From positions 186,001-250,000 of the forward strand of contig NQMI01000060.1 in NCBI GenBank assembly GCA_002270565.1: a stretch of 64,000 bases of DNA, given 5' to 3'. This DNA is from Stenocarpella maydis. Taxonomy: Eukaryota; Ascomycota; Sordariomycetes; Diaporthales; Diaporthaceae. Position numbers and translations under genes: made by a program. Shown here in pieces: positions 49,030 through 61,272 of the stretch. Numbering within the stretch: position 1 is the first letter of the stretch; every line of letters begins with the position of its first letter. The notes below the pieces were generated by a model. That model saw only the letters and a program-made list of their open reading frames with translations. It was not told the DNA's origin and ran no database searches.

Positions 49030-49538
49030 CGCCTACTTGGCAGAGAAGCAAGTGAACCAACTGCGGATCCGTCACCGTAGATGTCTTGCATTGACGGTGC
49101 CTGTTGTGGCAACGGGATACCGACGGCTCGCGCGTCATGTGGTGTCTACTTCGGCCCAGGCTCCCGATTCAACTCTAGCGGTCGGCTCAGCCCCTCCTGC
49201 CCACAGACGAGCTCCCCCCCCCCCAAGATCGAGGCTCTCTCGCAGGCGGTCGATGCCATCAAGGGTATTAGCCATGGCGAGATGACCCCACAGGAGACCA
49301 AGATCCGCTATGACTCAGGGCACTGTGTATCTCTGCCAGGCCATGTTCATGTGGGCCGTTGAATGGATCGAAGGACGATGTCTTGTGACCTCGTGACCGG
49401 ACGGGCAACCGGTAGCTCAAGGAGATCCATGAGACGATAAACGAGATGACCTATGGCTATGATGGCGGCCTGCGGTTCCAGTTCTGGCATGAGAACCGTG
49501 AGGCTGATGCACTGGAAGATAGTCTGCTGGACAATTGA
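49030..49538 (+). pseudogene. Ribonuclease HI pseudogene
   Basis: The pieces match the fungal single-domain RNase H family, which cuts the RNA strand of RNA-DNA hybrids. In order they are: CIDGACCGNG (49,087-49,116; first catalytic Asp), ASCGVYFGPGSRFNSSGRL (to about 49,188), KIEALSQAVDAI (49,227-49,262; catalytic Glu), a YDSGH remnant of the third Asp site (about 49,310), YLCQAMFMWAVEWIEGR in another frame, and LKEIHETINEM, GGLRFQFWHENREADAL (about 49,467-49,515; fourth Asp). Breaks are a TGA just before the first motif, a frame change after YDSGH, and a TGA near 49,409. All four catalytic positions are still legible, so decay is recent. No intact copy lies in the window. Confidence 0.8.
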
Positions 49539-52500
49539 GGCAGTTTCATCTCGGGTCCTTCGCGAGGATGCTTATTTAGCACAGACGGTAGTAGGGACTA
49601 TCGCTGTCCGGGGGCCGGGAATAACCTCACACCAGTGGCAATACGCGCCGGCAAGTCCGCTGACGCGCTGGCTTATGCGTCCTTGACAGAGCAACAACCT
49701 CGGCATGTCGACTCGGGCCCGGCTGGTCTATCAGCCCAGTCTGAAGTGATGTGACAGAAAAGAAAAAGAACATCACATGCGGCGCATGGCGGTCGCCACG
49801 AATTCCCCTGGTGCAGATACGCACTGCTGTCAGGACCGCCCGGAAGCAGGCCCTTGTTAAAAATAGAGATCCGCTATCGCCCAAAGAAAACTCCCCCAGG
49901 ACGACAACCGCACATTGTTTTAGTCAGGGGTTGGAAGCGTTGCTACCACGCCTGTGTCGCGCAGGCGGACACCCTGTTGGGGGCCGCCGCCGAGTCTCAT
50001 CCTTTATTCATCTCATCCCCACGACGACGACCGCCGCCACGACAATCACCCGTGACAGAGCTCGCGTCCTTAGACTTGGGGCAATGGACAGAAATGCGAC
50101 GTTTGCCTCGGTGCCCACGGACCTTGGGCTGACGTCTCCCGTCAATAGTCCATCCGGGGTTTCCATGCCCAGGCAGGCCTCAAGGGCGACGGAACGAGCG
50201 CTTGGGGGTTTGTGTCAGTCTGTCAGTCTGTCAGTACTGACAGCCCTTTGACAGCACAATGGTACTGTGCTGTATGTAGTGTAGTGTGCTGTTTCCAGTA
50301 CGTCACCCTCCTCGAGCCCCACAGGGATGACGGTCAAGGGAGCACAGACTCGAAACACAGATCTACCGATGCAGGACACAAGTGCCAGTTATTTTGAAGC
50401 ACCGACACTTTGTACCTATTTGGCATCCTACACTAGTGTACTAATAGCAGAGTGCGGAGCCAGCCAGGCAGACACGATTTGTATCTGACTGAGTGGCTTG
50501 CCTGTGCTGCCCAACCGCTCGATGCACGCAGCACAGGCGTATCGCCAGCCTCCTCCCGCAGGGCGCACCGCGCGTCCAAGCGCCCACCCATCTCCTCTCG
50601 CGGCCGTTGCGCATTTTCTGACAGCCTGCAACAACATTTGCTTTTTTCCAGCGCACAGGTGCAGTGTAGCTTCCCACCGAGGGAGAGGAATGGCCACATC
50701 TAATCTTAATTTACATACACTAGCCACCCGCCCCTCCCAATGATGCCCACTCTGTTGCCTGTCCCCACACCCAGATCCGAGTTTCAGGGTCCCTCTTCAA
50801 TCAACTCATGACCCGACGCTTGGCACCACCCTCCACCACCCAAGGTGATTGGTCGGTCACCTCTCGCGCAACGGGGCCATCAGGGGAGAGGGGATGCTCC
50901 GGGCAAAGAGGGTGTGGAAAAGGACACACTGGTGCCAGCAGCCAATATCGAAACGAGCGCATGCGAACCAAACCTTGGTGCCTCGGTCGCGGACCATGAC
51001 CCGCACGCTCTCCAGTACCACGGCTGACCTCGCAATTCCGCGCACCTTGCCAAGCTAGCATGCCCTCGCCCTTCAGGCTTAACATGTGATGATTATACAT
51101 GCGGCGTGCCATTACGTGACCAAAAGCAGGAATCTCTTCTCCGGAGATGGAACCCCACTCCCCTGGGAGAGGGACGCCGAACCGACCGGCCACCACGTTC
51201 GCTGTCTCTTAGCCCCGTCCACTGTCGCAGCGCAAGCGGGGCGGGGGTCCTCTGAAGCAGGGCATGGTTCTTGTTGTTGTTCGCCCCCCCGAATGATCAG
51301 CACCAACCCGACGCGGCGAGGTGTGGGCTCCACCTGGCCCTGCTCCTCTCACGTCCTCTTTTCATGCGGCGATCGTCCTGCACCGCCTAGCCCACCCCTC
51401 ATTCCATCCTTCACTTCCTCCCCGGGGGCCCGGCAGGCGGGCGGGCAGGAGCCCAGGCCAAGTTTGTGTGCGTCATGTGTGTGGGGGGGGGGGTGGCAGC
51501 CGGCTTTTCGTTGTTAGGTGCGTTGCATACGATACAGCGAGTTGGTTGCCACACCCGCCCCTCGGATGGGAGTCACTGGCGGTGGGGGAGAGACCGAGGG
51601 CCGCCACCCCGGAGGGCTTGGGACACTGTGACCGGGTCTTGGCCGGCCCGTGGGAAGGGTCTCCTGGGCCGCGGCCGCGGGCGCCTCATGCGGCAGGATC
51701 GGGGCTTCCGCGGTGGTTTCGAGAATTTTTCCTTTTTCCATCTTGCTCTTTTCTTCATATCACCCCTTCCTTGCATGGGTGATCTTGGGGGATATTCCTG
51801 TTCCGCCCGTCACTCCCTCGCTCGCATGGACATGGGGGCATGGACCGACTATGTCGTGCATGACTGGCATGTGGCTGGGGAGCGCCACCGCCCGTCTCAA
51901 AGGGTTCCATCATGTTTCTAGAAACGAGGGCAGGACGCACCGCACCGCCTTCTGACCTTTGCTCTCCTCAAACGCAGCAGAGGAAGCCAGCCCAAGTCTG
52001 GTGCGTGCCATATGCGAAACGTGTCATCATTGCTTGTGCCGTGTGTGCGTGTGTATAACCACCCGGACTTCCTTCAGCCCCCTCCCCCTCCCAATCCACA
52101 ACGTCGAACCAACACGGCAGCCTCATGCGAGCTGAGGAGGGAGGGGGGGGCGCAACGCGCCATCAGCTGAAAAAAGGCCCGTCGGGGCCGGCCGGGGGGG
52201 TTAATGCTCAGCCCAGCCCAGCATGGCCAGCGCCGCACCCCGTCCCGTGTCCCCTGGGGTCGGCCTTGCCGCCGGTGGGCTTGGCTCACCTGGCGGCAGG
52301 GGCTGCCGGTGGTGTGTGTGGTTTGTGTCCTGGTGGTGGGTGCATGTGTGTATGTACGCGTGGGCGAAGGGGGGTCGCAAGTGCCGTCTGGGATATATAG
52401 GAGTCTGGTGTGACGTGGCGGTCGCCTGGGCACAAGGCTGCTCAGCAGGTTCCTTTGCTGTGCTTTACCCGGCTGCGTGTTTCGGACGGGTTGGTCTGCC

Positions 52501-52761
52501 GGTCTGCCGGTCATCGTCTGGCCACGGGGTGGGTCCGAAGAGGGCTCGGGAATGCAGGAGGGGTTTTGTTTGTTGCGAAGGGCAGCCGGGCAAGGTAGAT
52601 GCGGGCGTTACTGAGTAGACTTTACCTTGGGCAGTAGGGATTGGGAGTCACCGAGTACGATCAGCTGGTCCCTGGTGTTCATTGACGATCGGGCTCGTCT
52701 CATCCGTGGCGGAGAGCTCCCAAGCCACACGCGGCCTCTACGTAGGGTCTATAATATGAGG
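49539..52761. other. GC-rich intergenic region, no gene seen
   Basis: Several frames of 100-165 codons are open here, notably around 51.3-52.6 kb on both strands. They overlap one another, are Gly/Pro/Arg-rich and carry no motif, which is expected by chance in GC-rich DNA. There are G runs near 51,482-51,491 and 52,142-52,149. I assign nothing. Confidence 0.5.
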
Positions 52762-53320
52762 CTAAACCGTGTCGGCCCAGATGGAATCGTCCCAGCCCTC
52801 GTCACTCGCCCCCTCCGGCCGTTGCCATGGGGTGGACGTAGGTGCAGTTGAAGAAGGGGCCCACCATGTTCTCCTCGCTGTCGCTTGAGCGCGGCTGTGT
52901 GTTGTCCTGCCCTCGGTACTCTGGCTTTCTCGTCGATGGGCAGGATGAAGTTGATGATCCTGTCGCGGACCTTGCGGGGCAGTCCCATGAGGCATGGGCC
53001 GGAGCACTGGACCCAAGCATGCTCACAGCGCCGTGTGAAGAGCATCTGGGTATTTGCGAGTTTCCCAAGAATCAATCCTCAAGGGGCTTGACATTGACCG
53101 TGAGACTACGTGCATACTTACCTCTCCAGGGCCAACCTCCTTTATGAGCTGGGACCTCAAACTCCAAGTCCTCGGCCTCCACCCGGCAGCCCGATCTCTT
53201 CTTCGGCTTGCCGGCTTTCTTCTTCTTCTTCTTCTTCTCAATCCCGCCGTCGACGGTGACGCTGCGCTTCTGGGGGCTGTCACCCCGCGGGGCGCTGCTT
53301 GACGACCGGGTGGCCACCAT
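52762..53320 (-). pseudogene. Frameshifted F-box/2EXR-like gene
   Basis: Exon 1 (53320-53122) starts MVATRSSSS and carries a Lys-rich stretch (KKKKKKKAGKPKKRSG). A canonical intron, 53121-53046, has donor GTAAGT and acceptor ACCCAG. Exon 2 begins MLFTRRCEHAW and contains LMGLPRKVRDRIINFILPI, which resembles the F-box/2EXR start of fungal proteins (usually L-P-x-E-x-R-x-x-I). Three frame changes are needed to read it through: near 53,150 in exon 1 (to reach LIKEVGPGE), near 52,950 (to EYRGQDNTQPRSSDSEEN), and in a G run near 52,815 (to SDEGWDDSIWADTV and a stop at 52762). Either it is a decaying gene or the assembly has indel errors. Function of an intact form is unknown; F-box proteins usually recruit ubiquitin ligase substrates. 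Confidence 0.5.
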
Positions 53321-56300
53321 GGTTGGTTGCCTCACCGAACAGGCGAAAACGTTTCGGGACGTCAGGAGGAGGCAATTTCAAGGCCGCGCGATGTGCACGC
53401 CTGGGCGAGGTATGAGAAGATGTCGTGGGTTGGAAAGGTCCGGTGAGAGCGGACCGAAGGCACACGCCAGTGTACCTGGCGGGGCTGGACCGGGTAACAA
53501 GTACTTGTTGTTGCGCTTTAAACAAAAAGTGAATGATTCTACCTTTTGGCAGTTGGTTTGGTTATTCTACCCGTCTTGCTCTTCACCAGTGGACGAGGGC
53601 TACGGACCTAATCTGACAACCCATCAGGGAGCAAGCAAAGATCCAAATCATCTGATTGTACCAAGAAAATAGTACAAGATCAAGTGCTTAAGTGCCCTTT
53701 AATTCCACCTCTGTTGGTGAGGCTATATCTGTGACAATGCTTTTGCTAGACGTACCTAGGTAGACAAGCAAACGATCTCCTGCAGAGGCCCATCTGCGTA
53801 TGATTGCTTTCTGTGGCCTATAGAACTTCAAATGTGTCTGCGTACCGTGAAAAGCACGTGCTCCTTATGATAAGCAGGTTCTGTTTGAACTTTGAGACCG
53901 TTGTACAAATATGAGTGAAAACATCAAAACTCTCCCAGTGCTACTTGGTTTTTATACAGTTCTGTCTTTCCCTACCCTGCTGGCGTCACTGGACAACTAT
54001 CCCTATCACATCAAGACACCAACTAGTCCTATTGAGATCGTAGCCAGGGTGGATGTGTAGTCATTTCAAAAAGAACATTAATGAGGCAGAAAGCCTGGGA
54101 TGGTGCTATGTTGTAGAAAGTAAGCGAGGTCCCTGCAGGAGGATCGCTGTACACTGCATCCCTACTGAGGTAATGAGCGTACTGCACGGCTGGAGCCTGC
54201 ACTGCATGATTGCTTGTCGGACGAACAAGTATGTCAAGGCTTCCCATTCCGGCCATGAGCCCCACCATGGTGCCACAGTAGACAGAATTGACCTCAGGTT
54301 TAAGGAAAGCTCTCGGCCACTGCTGGTGCCACATTTCCGCGCTATGAAGGCACTCCTTTGCATAGGTATCGAGTGCTGTGTGTTGTGTTAAAGGTCACTC
54401 ACATCACGGCTTGCAAAACCGGTTTCGTTCTTATCCGATTACGTATCACTTATAAAGTGCTGGAGGCGGTTCTTTGAAATTCACCTGTGCAGCGGAAGGA
54501 TGACCTAGGACATGGATACTGTCATCTTTTGTACTGAGACCTCGACGGATTGTTGTGCGAGCCTGGGGCCAGGGTGCAACGTTGTACCGTAAGATTTGTG
54601 CACTGTGGGCAACCCAGCTCTTGTTACGAGCCACCGTAGCTGAGAAGACTGCAGTATCCAGAAAACATTATAACTTGAACGAGGAGACCAGGGTTTACAA
54701 TGGAAAAACACACTGAGGAGCAGACGGAACATTGAGTGAAGGCCAGTGGGTGTCGTGAGACAGTAAAAATTGCAATGCATAGTACCGTAATTCGACATGC
54801 ATCGTCTGGACCTGTCTTAGTCTACTAAACAGTATCTTCGCCTAATTATATAGGAGTAACGACAGTTTAAATGAGGTTGGAAGCTGGCACTCGGTGAGTG
54901 TACGCAAAGTACCGCAGCCTCGCGAACAGGCTAGCGCACTTACACGAGGCTGCGGGGACATGTCCCCATTTACACTGGACAACGTTGTATGAGACCGGGA
55001 GTGATGAACAAATATTACCAGCATAGAAAATACGTCGGATGCCACATGAGACAGCCCCCAGGAGCAGTACCTGACCATGGAGACCGCGGTCAGCACGAGG
55101 CTTCCGCTTGCCCCTGATGTTTTTTTTTGACGAATGTAAGGGCATCCGTAAAACCCATGGTCGATGGACAAGAAGGGTTCATCCCATGAGGGGAGAGCAA
55201 CATACCAACCCCAGCTGGAGATCAAATCCACCACCGATCGCGGGGATATTCCTCAAGCCGGGCTCCTCGGCTGGGCCGCAGCGCCATTGAAGTCCCCAAG
55301 CTCGCAGGGGTAAATGGAGTGTTTCTCAGGGTCTAGAGCTCTAGCCTGGACGTTTCAACTGCCATTGGACAAAGCCATCTTTACACCCCCCCCCCGAGGG
55401 GAGGCGAGAAACAGGGGGCATTCGAAGTCGACCTGTTAACAGAGAGTAACCGAGTCAGCCTGAGCTCTCGGACCGTGAGGGTTCAGCAGTGTGCGACCTG
55501 AGAAAAGGGAGGTGGAACCCTCTACTGTCGTACTCGTCTTGCCGAATCCGACTCCGCACCCACGCAGATGGGAGATGTGATGAATCACAGACAGCGACAC
55601 TGATCAAGTGAATTAAACAAGGCCAGGGATGAGGCGGCTGTTCCCGCGGTCGATGCATTTTGCGGATTGGCACTGGTGCCTTCTGCGTGCGGCACCATGC
55701 GCGGTACGACTCAGGGTCTCGGAACCACAGCTGTATGTACGGAGAGTACGCTTCCACCGGGGTCCCAGACGTTTGGTGTGGAGTTCCCCACCCAGGGTCG
55801 TTTCTGGCAACGAGTTAGGCAAAGCCTGACCGGGTGAGTCCGCCATTACCAAGAGAAAAAGCACAACATGTTTTAGCGTTTGACCAAACAACTGCGCCCA
55901 CGTTTCAGAGATGAGGCGGCATCATGCCACAACCACCCGCCCTCTGTCGCAGGAACCCAGCACATTGTACGATGGTGCCCGAGCAGACGGGTTACTGCAG
56001 GCGGACAGGCCCGCTGGCGGAAACTTATGTCTCGGGATATCAGACCGTCGCCCAGCACGGTCTACCTCTAAATTCACATCGCAAAACCTTTCAAGATTTC
56101 CAAGTAAATCCCCACCCCCCACCCAAGCAGGCTGGCAAATAATTCAACAGAGAGCCGTATGGGGTAAGGGTAGATGGTGGTGGAAGGCATCGCTGGGCAC
56201 CACTCGAGGCCTAACTGGGTACATGTTCAAGTCCTTAAGGATAAGCGAGATGCATGCTTTTTAGAGTGACCTTGATGCTAAGATCTACTAAGCTGCTTGG

Positions 56301-56822
56301 GGCTGGGCGCTAAACTCCGTTGAATGATGGTCTGACGCCTGGACTTGCAGGAGGGATCGCTCTTCGACATTCCGCTTTTGTTTCGTTCCCCAGGCCCCGG
56401 CTCTGACAGTCTGTTGTCAGAGAATCCGCGGGCAGAAGGAGCTTTGCCCCTAGCCTGGGAGTGTACAATCATTGCCACCTTACATATTATCAGAGTGGAA
56501 CAGAAGAATAATACCTCTTCCCAGGAGGCACAGGCTCAGCTCGCAACCCCATCCGAATGTTTTCTGCCGTACACCAACTCGATACCCATCCTGATATATC
56601 CATCCCTCTTGAGATCTCCAGACCGTCCCGTGCCAGGACGGACACTGAACCGGACGAGCAGCTCCACCTCGCCAGCCTGGATAGTCTGAGGCGAGACTCA
56701 CCAGCTCGAGCACAGCCCTGCGTCGACCTGTCAGAGACACCCACCAGGACCACCGGACGCTCGCTCGTTGTGAGCCAGCCCACCCATCTCACGACCAACA
56801 CATCCACCAAGCAAACCACACA
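53321..56822. other. Intergenic region, no gene seen
   Basis: Moderate GC and no long frame with a motif. A minus-strand frame at 55,613-55,891 begins with a hydrophobic stretch but has no other support. A C run lies near 55,387-55,396. The final ~150 bp before 56,823 are CA-rich, as in fungal leaders, and belong to the next gene. Confidence 0.5.
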
Positions 56823-57820
56823 ATGTCCTCGGCAGGCCCCCCCCCAAGCCCGCCAATCTCAAGCGGGACGATCCCGAAGCCCGACCCCGGCGGGCCCAGC
56901 TCGACGGCGAACCAGCTCATGGACCGCCTCCAGAAGCAGCTCAAGGACGGGGAGGGCGGCGACACGGCCTCGGTGTCGGCGCACTCGACGACGAGCAGCA
57001 GCGGGCGGCGGCGGCGGCGGCGCAACAAGAACGCCCTAGCAAAGGCCGGCGGCGCGGCCGGCGGCGCGCACTCGCTGCTCGGGCTGGACTCCGGGTCGTC
57101 CGGGATCGGGCCCATGATCCCGAAGCCGGCCGCGGGCGGCGACAACAAGAAGACGCCCAAGCTCAAGATCGACCTGAACCTGCACGCAAACCTGGAGCTC
57201 AAGGCGCACCTCCAGGGGGACCTGTGCCTGAGCCTGGTGTAAGTCTTGAACAACCCCCCCCCTCCTCCCCCGGGACTCTTGTCTACCTCACCCCCGTTTT
57301 CTTTTCCTCTCTCCGGCAGAGGCATGGCGTGGGGATGTCGGCTGACCGGGAAACCGTCCTTGTTGAAGAAATGACTGAGTGACAAAACCACCCCCTCCGC
57401 ACAAACAGGGTCGAGAACAAGTACTCGGACCGCGCGAGCCGGGAGCTCAAGATGCCCGGGGAGGGCGGGCACGTCGCCACGGAGCTCTTCTACATGCGGG
57501 TGGGCAGGCTGCGGCTGCGGCGCACCTGGGTCGACGGCGGCGCCCTCCTGCGCGGCCAGTTCTTCCTCACGGCGCTGTCGGCCGCGGCCCTGCTCCTCGC
57601 CGGGTTCCTGCTGGGGCTCTCGGCCTCCGAGTACATGCACGGCGCGTCGCACCGGCGGCAGCACATGGGCGGGCTGGTGATTTCGTCGTCGTCGTTGTCG
57701 TCGTCGTCGTCGCCGTCATGGTGGGCGGCGGCTGACGATGGTCTTGTTGCTGTTGATATTTGTGACTGTAATATAAACACGGCGTCGGGGGCGGTTGGGA
57801 ATATGACACTGCCGAGTTGA
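56823..57820 (+). CDS. Uncharacterised fungal protein with beta LxL core and C-terminal membrane segment
   Basis: I do not know a function. The first exon, 56823-57238, encodes a Pro/Ser-rich N-terminus, a basic patch GRRRRRRNK (61-69) and LKIDLNLHANLELKAHLQGD followed by LCLSLV (114-139). That alternating pattern resembles a short conserved filamentous-fungal protein family. Read straight on, the frame ends at TAA after LSLV (139 residues). Splicing 57239-57408 (donor GTAAGT, acceptor AACAG) instead continues to VENKYSDRASREL, a membrane segment at about 190-210 (TALSAAALLLAGFLLGLS) and a Ser-rich tail, 275 residues in all. Exon 2 reads as good GC-rich coding sequence, so I favour the spliced form. 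The start (ACACAATGTCC) is the first ATG of this frame. The membrane tail would place it in an endomembrane, by inference. Confidence 0.6.
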
Positions 57821-60300
57821 CTGCCCGGGCAGGGTAGGGTGTGTCCATGATATATTTGGCTTTGGAACGCCACAGTTCTCCCAATGACATTATCTTTTCT
57901 TCTCTTCCGGAGCACGGCGTCCCCTGCCAATAGACGTGGGCTTCAATCAGTCGGTCCATCGTCTGTACATACGTACCTAGGTACCATACCGCTACAGCTG
58001 CAAACCGCCACTGGGCTCCGGTCCAGGGATCCGCCTGCTAGTTTAACTAGAAGCACTGTCTGCACAAACTTTGATGCCTTCCTCGAAAAGTCTCAGACAG
58101 TGAGGTTATGGTTGTGGTGACCTTTGTCAATGTATGGTCAAGTCTGAAGTACCTGGGCACGAATTCTCAATGAACTTCCTCGGTCCCGGTAATAAATCTG
58201 TTCTCAGCGACCTTTGGGCTCTGAGGATCGCCATGGCAGCGATGAGGCTTTCCAAAGGCTGGAGCCTGAGAGTGAAGGGACGGACTAACTAGCGAGACCG
58301 TGGTGGCGGCGGGAGAGAAAGCTCGAAGTTCATGAGCTTCAATATTGTGAGCTCTGCGTGGAGTATTAGGGGGAAAACATGTAAGGTCCCTATCTTGCTT
58401 CCGAAATTGAGTCGATATCTGTTCTCTCGGTTACCGTTCTGTAGATCGCGGCTGGAGCACCTCGTATCAACCCGAGTACTGCGGCAAATGTCCTCCTTGA
58501 GGGTGGTCAGGTGGGCACTTTAGTCACTCAACAGCTGTAATGCTTGGTTTTACCAGCCCAAGGAAACGATTTCTGAAACCCTTCGGTTTTTTTTTTCCCA
58601 TCAGTTGCACCCTTGGCGCTTTAAAGCCGTCGGCCCGGGTTTCCTATGAGTTGTCAGCATATGAAATTGATGGTTTGATGAAGATGTCCTGTGGTTTTTC
58701 CGAGCTGCGCTTCGCTCCGGATGCCTGGTTGTTCCACTAAATTGGAAACGGCAAGACATTCCTGACAGATCGGCCCATATCACAACATGAACACACGGCG
58801 TTTCGCTTCCGCGTGCGTGTAGCCGCACATCAAGGACTGTCCAGGTCTTCCAACCTCCTTGCTCCTGAGAACAGATAAATGCTGCCCAACTAAGTCGGCC
58901 TGTGGCTTTGCCCTCTACTTTCAAATTGTGAATTCCCTCGGACAGCGACTTGTAGCTCTGGGCAAATCTGATGCCAGAGATGTTAGCATGGAAATACCTG
59001 TGTATCAATGTAGGATCACACTAACATATAGGCATTTGAGTGAAAACTGGCTATTTAAGGATTTAAATACTGGCAAATACAAGAGAAAATGCCCGCAAGT
59101 GACAGGAAGTAGAAAAATAGAAACACAAAGAGAAAAGAGGCAGCTGCGTACCTACATATGTAGAAGGGTGTTGGAACAGCAAGGGTAGGGGTGAGTTTAA
59201 AATTAATATTGCTTATTATTCATTAAAGAATTAGAAAATTAATTTAAAGGAGTATAATAATTTATAATACTTAATTGAAAGTATAGACAACATGCCTCCC
59301 CCGGCGAGGACGTTGATGCTGAACCTAAATGAGCGCCGCTAGCGGCATTCCTATTTGTACTGGCATCGGAATCAAAGCGCACCCGGCTCGGCCTTTACCG
59401 TATGACAGACACTTGAGCCCACAAAAGAAGAAGCAATCCCAACCCCGGCTTCGGGCCTATGGTGCCACACCGGTGCCTTTTTGCTAGCGATACCCTAAAA
59501 TGGCGCGAAGATGACGCCAGCCATGCCGAAACTGGCATTGCCGATGCTGGTCGCCATCGTCTGCGGCTACTCGCAGGCCGGAGTCATGAGGCTATAGTCG
59601 GTACTAGTGTGCCATGACGTGTAGCCGGCTTTGTCTACAGCATGCGAGTATAGCCTGATGCCGTAGCAGGCACAGCTTGTCGAAAGGGGAGGGCTCCTTG
59701 CGGGTTTTCCCAGACCATCGCCTCTCGTTGCAACCCATGGCACCTACGCTAACCTCTTGGCCTTTCTGTCCTCTACCACGAGGCACCACAGGGCGCCAAT
59801 TGGATTTCACATCACCAAGCTGAAAGAGGATGGATCCCTCGTGGTCTGTCCCAGCTACCCATCCATGTGCACCAAGGTCGATGCCATGGATACAGAGCAG
59901 TTAACACAGCATCTCATAATGGTTTATAGTTTTAAAAAACTTGCAATAGCTAACGCCGAGCCACAAAAGAAGAGGAGGAAACAAGGGCAGGATAACGGCT
60001 AGCCTCTAGGGGAGGTCAGTATCAACAGCTCGAAAAAACCAAACCAAACTAAGGATCAGCTATAAGGGGAAACACTAGGATCTTACTAGCTTTGCAGCTT
60101 TGTACTTTAAGAAGGCTATAATTATTTAGAGTTTATTTTAGTTGGCGAAGTTACTATCTTATTAATAAAATTTCCTTGAGATTTACCCCGTATGTTTTCT
60201 TGAGATTTCCCCTGTTTGTTTCTTTGAGATTTCCTTATAAATTTCCTTAAGATTTCTTTTATAATTTTTTTTTAACTTTTAATGATAATAATAATAATAA
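57821..60300. other. Intergenic, becoming AT-rich
   Basis: No gene supported. AT-rich blocks lie at about 59,195-59,290 and 60,060-60,300, separated by a GC-normal island (about 59,290-60,000) that looks like broken-up coding or transposon sequence without a legible domain. The block from 60,165 to 60,265 has an imperfect 24-bp repeat. Confidence 0.5.
60165..60265. repeat. Imperfect ~24-bp AT-rich tandem repeat
   Basis: Four degenerate units built around TTTCTTGAGATTTCC, ending next to an (AAT)n run at about 60,284-60,299 that abuts the transporter relic. Confidence 0.7.
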
Positions 60301-61272
60301 CAATCGTTCGCGGCGGTGGCCGTCCTAGCCACCGTGCGCGAGACGTACACGCCGCAGGTCCCGCGGCAGAAGGCCGCGCGGCGCAGGAAGGAGGAGGACG
60401 ACAAGAGGTACTGGTGCCAGTACGACACTAGGAGGTCGACCGCCGAGCTGATGAAGGTGAACCTGAGTCGGCATTTCGAGCTTAGTTTCACGGAGCCGAT
60501 ATTGTGGTTCTTCAGCGTTTGGTGCGTCGCCGTTCTGTCTCATGCACCAGTCTCTTCGATCTTGTCTACAGCCTCGGAATCTATGCTAACACCCCAGACA
60601 GTACAAGTGTCATCTATGGGATCCTGTACCTGGTAAGCTTTGTCCTACGTCAAAGACCGCGAGGCCCTCGTGGATTTGCCGGACCTAACCTTACTAAAAA
60701 GGTGCTTCGTGGCATACCCCTTCGTGTTCCAGAAAAACGCGGCTGGGGGTTAGGGCAGACAGGCCTATCCTTCGTTGGAATCGGTATTGGAACGCTCCTC
60801 GCGATATTCATGGAACCGGTATGGCGTAAGATTATCAAGTCCCACAAGAAGGACCCGGAGACAGGCCGCGCCTCCCCTGAATCGTCCGCGAGCATCATGT
60901 GTATCGGCGCGGCCCTCAGCCCCATCGGCGAGCTGGTATTCGCGTGGACCTGCGTCCCGAAAACCATCCACTGGGCCATCCCGATTGCCTTCGGCATACC
61001 GTTTGGATGCGGAGTGGGTTTCCCTTCATTCTTTCTTACAACACCCCCCGATCCGCAAAGGCACAAAAGCACAGCCAGTGCACCCAGCCTTGTTGCCGCA
61101 GTGGGCGGGTACGATCCTCGGCCTGCTCGAGGTCGCTCTAATTCCAATCCCCTGGTGGTTCTACCTCCGGGGACAGATACGATCCAGGAGCCCCGTCATC
61201 AGGAAGATGCGCGAGGAGCAGGCTAAGAACGCGCGGAGGCGCACGAGGCTCGGGGCCAAGAATCGGGGCTAG
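60301..61272 (+). pseudogene. 5'-truncated MFS drug/polyamine transporter relic
   Basis: The sequence starts mid-protein at AVLATVRETYTP, the cytoplasmic loop after membrane helix 6 of DHA1-type major facilitator transporters. The loop continues to EEDDKRYWCQYDTR and FTEPILWFF. Then come an intron-like gap (acceptor near 60,602), VIYGILYL, CFVAYPFVFQK, RGWGLGQTGLSFVGIGIGT, SHKKDPETGRASPES, GAALSPIGELVFAWTC and AFGIPFG. The end reads LLPQWAGTILGLLEVALIPI and a basic tail to a stop at 61272. Helices 1-6 are absent. The A run in QKNAAGG shifts the frame near 60,735. The stretch between IPFG and WAGTILG, about 50 residues in intact relatives, is scrambled or deleted. It abuts an (AAT)n tract on the left, so the truncation is sharp. 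Non-functional. Confidence 0.75.

Noticed and set aside
51321..52618. Several 100-165-codon frames around 51.3-52.6 kb
   Set aside because: Overlapping frames on both strands in GC-rich DNA, biased composition, no motif or intron signals.
55613..55891. Possible small secreted protein
   Set aside because: Hydrophobic start is weak, the rest is Arg-rich without a cysteine pattern, and a competing frame overlaps it.
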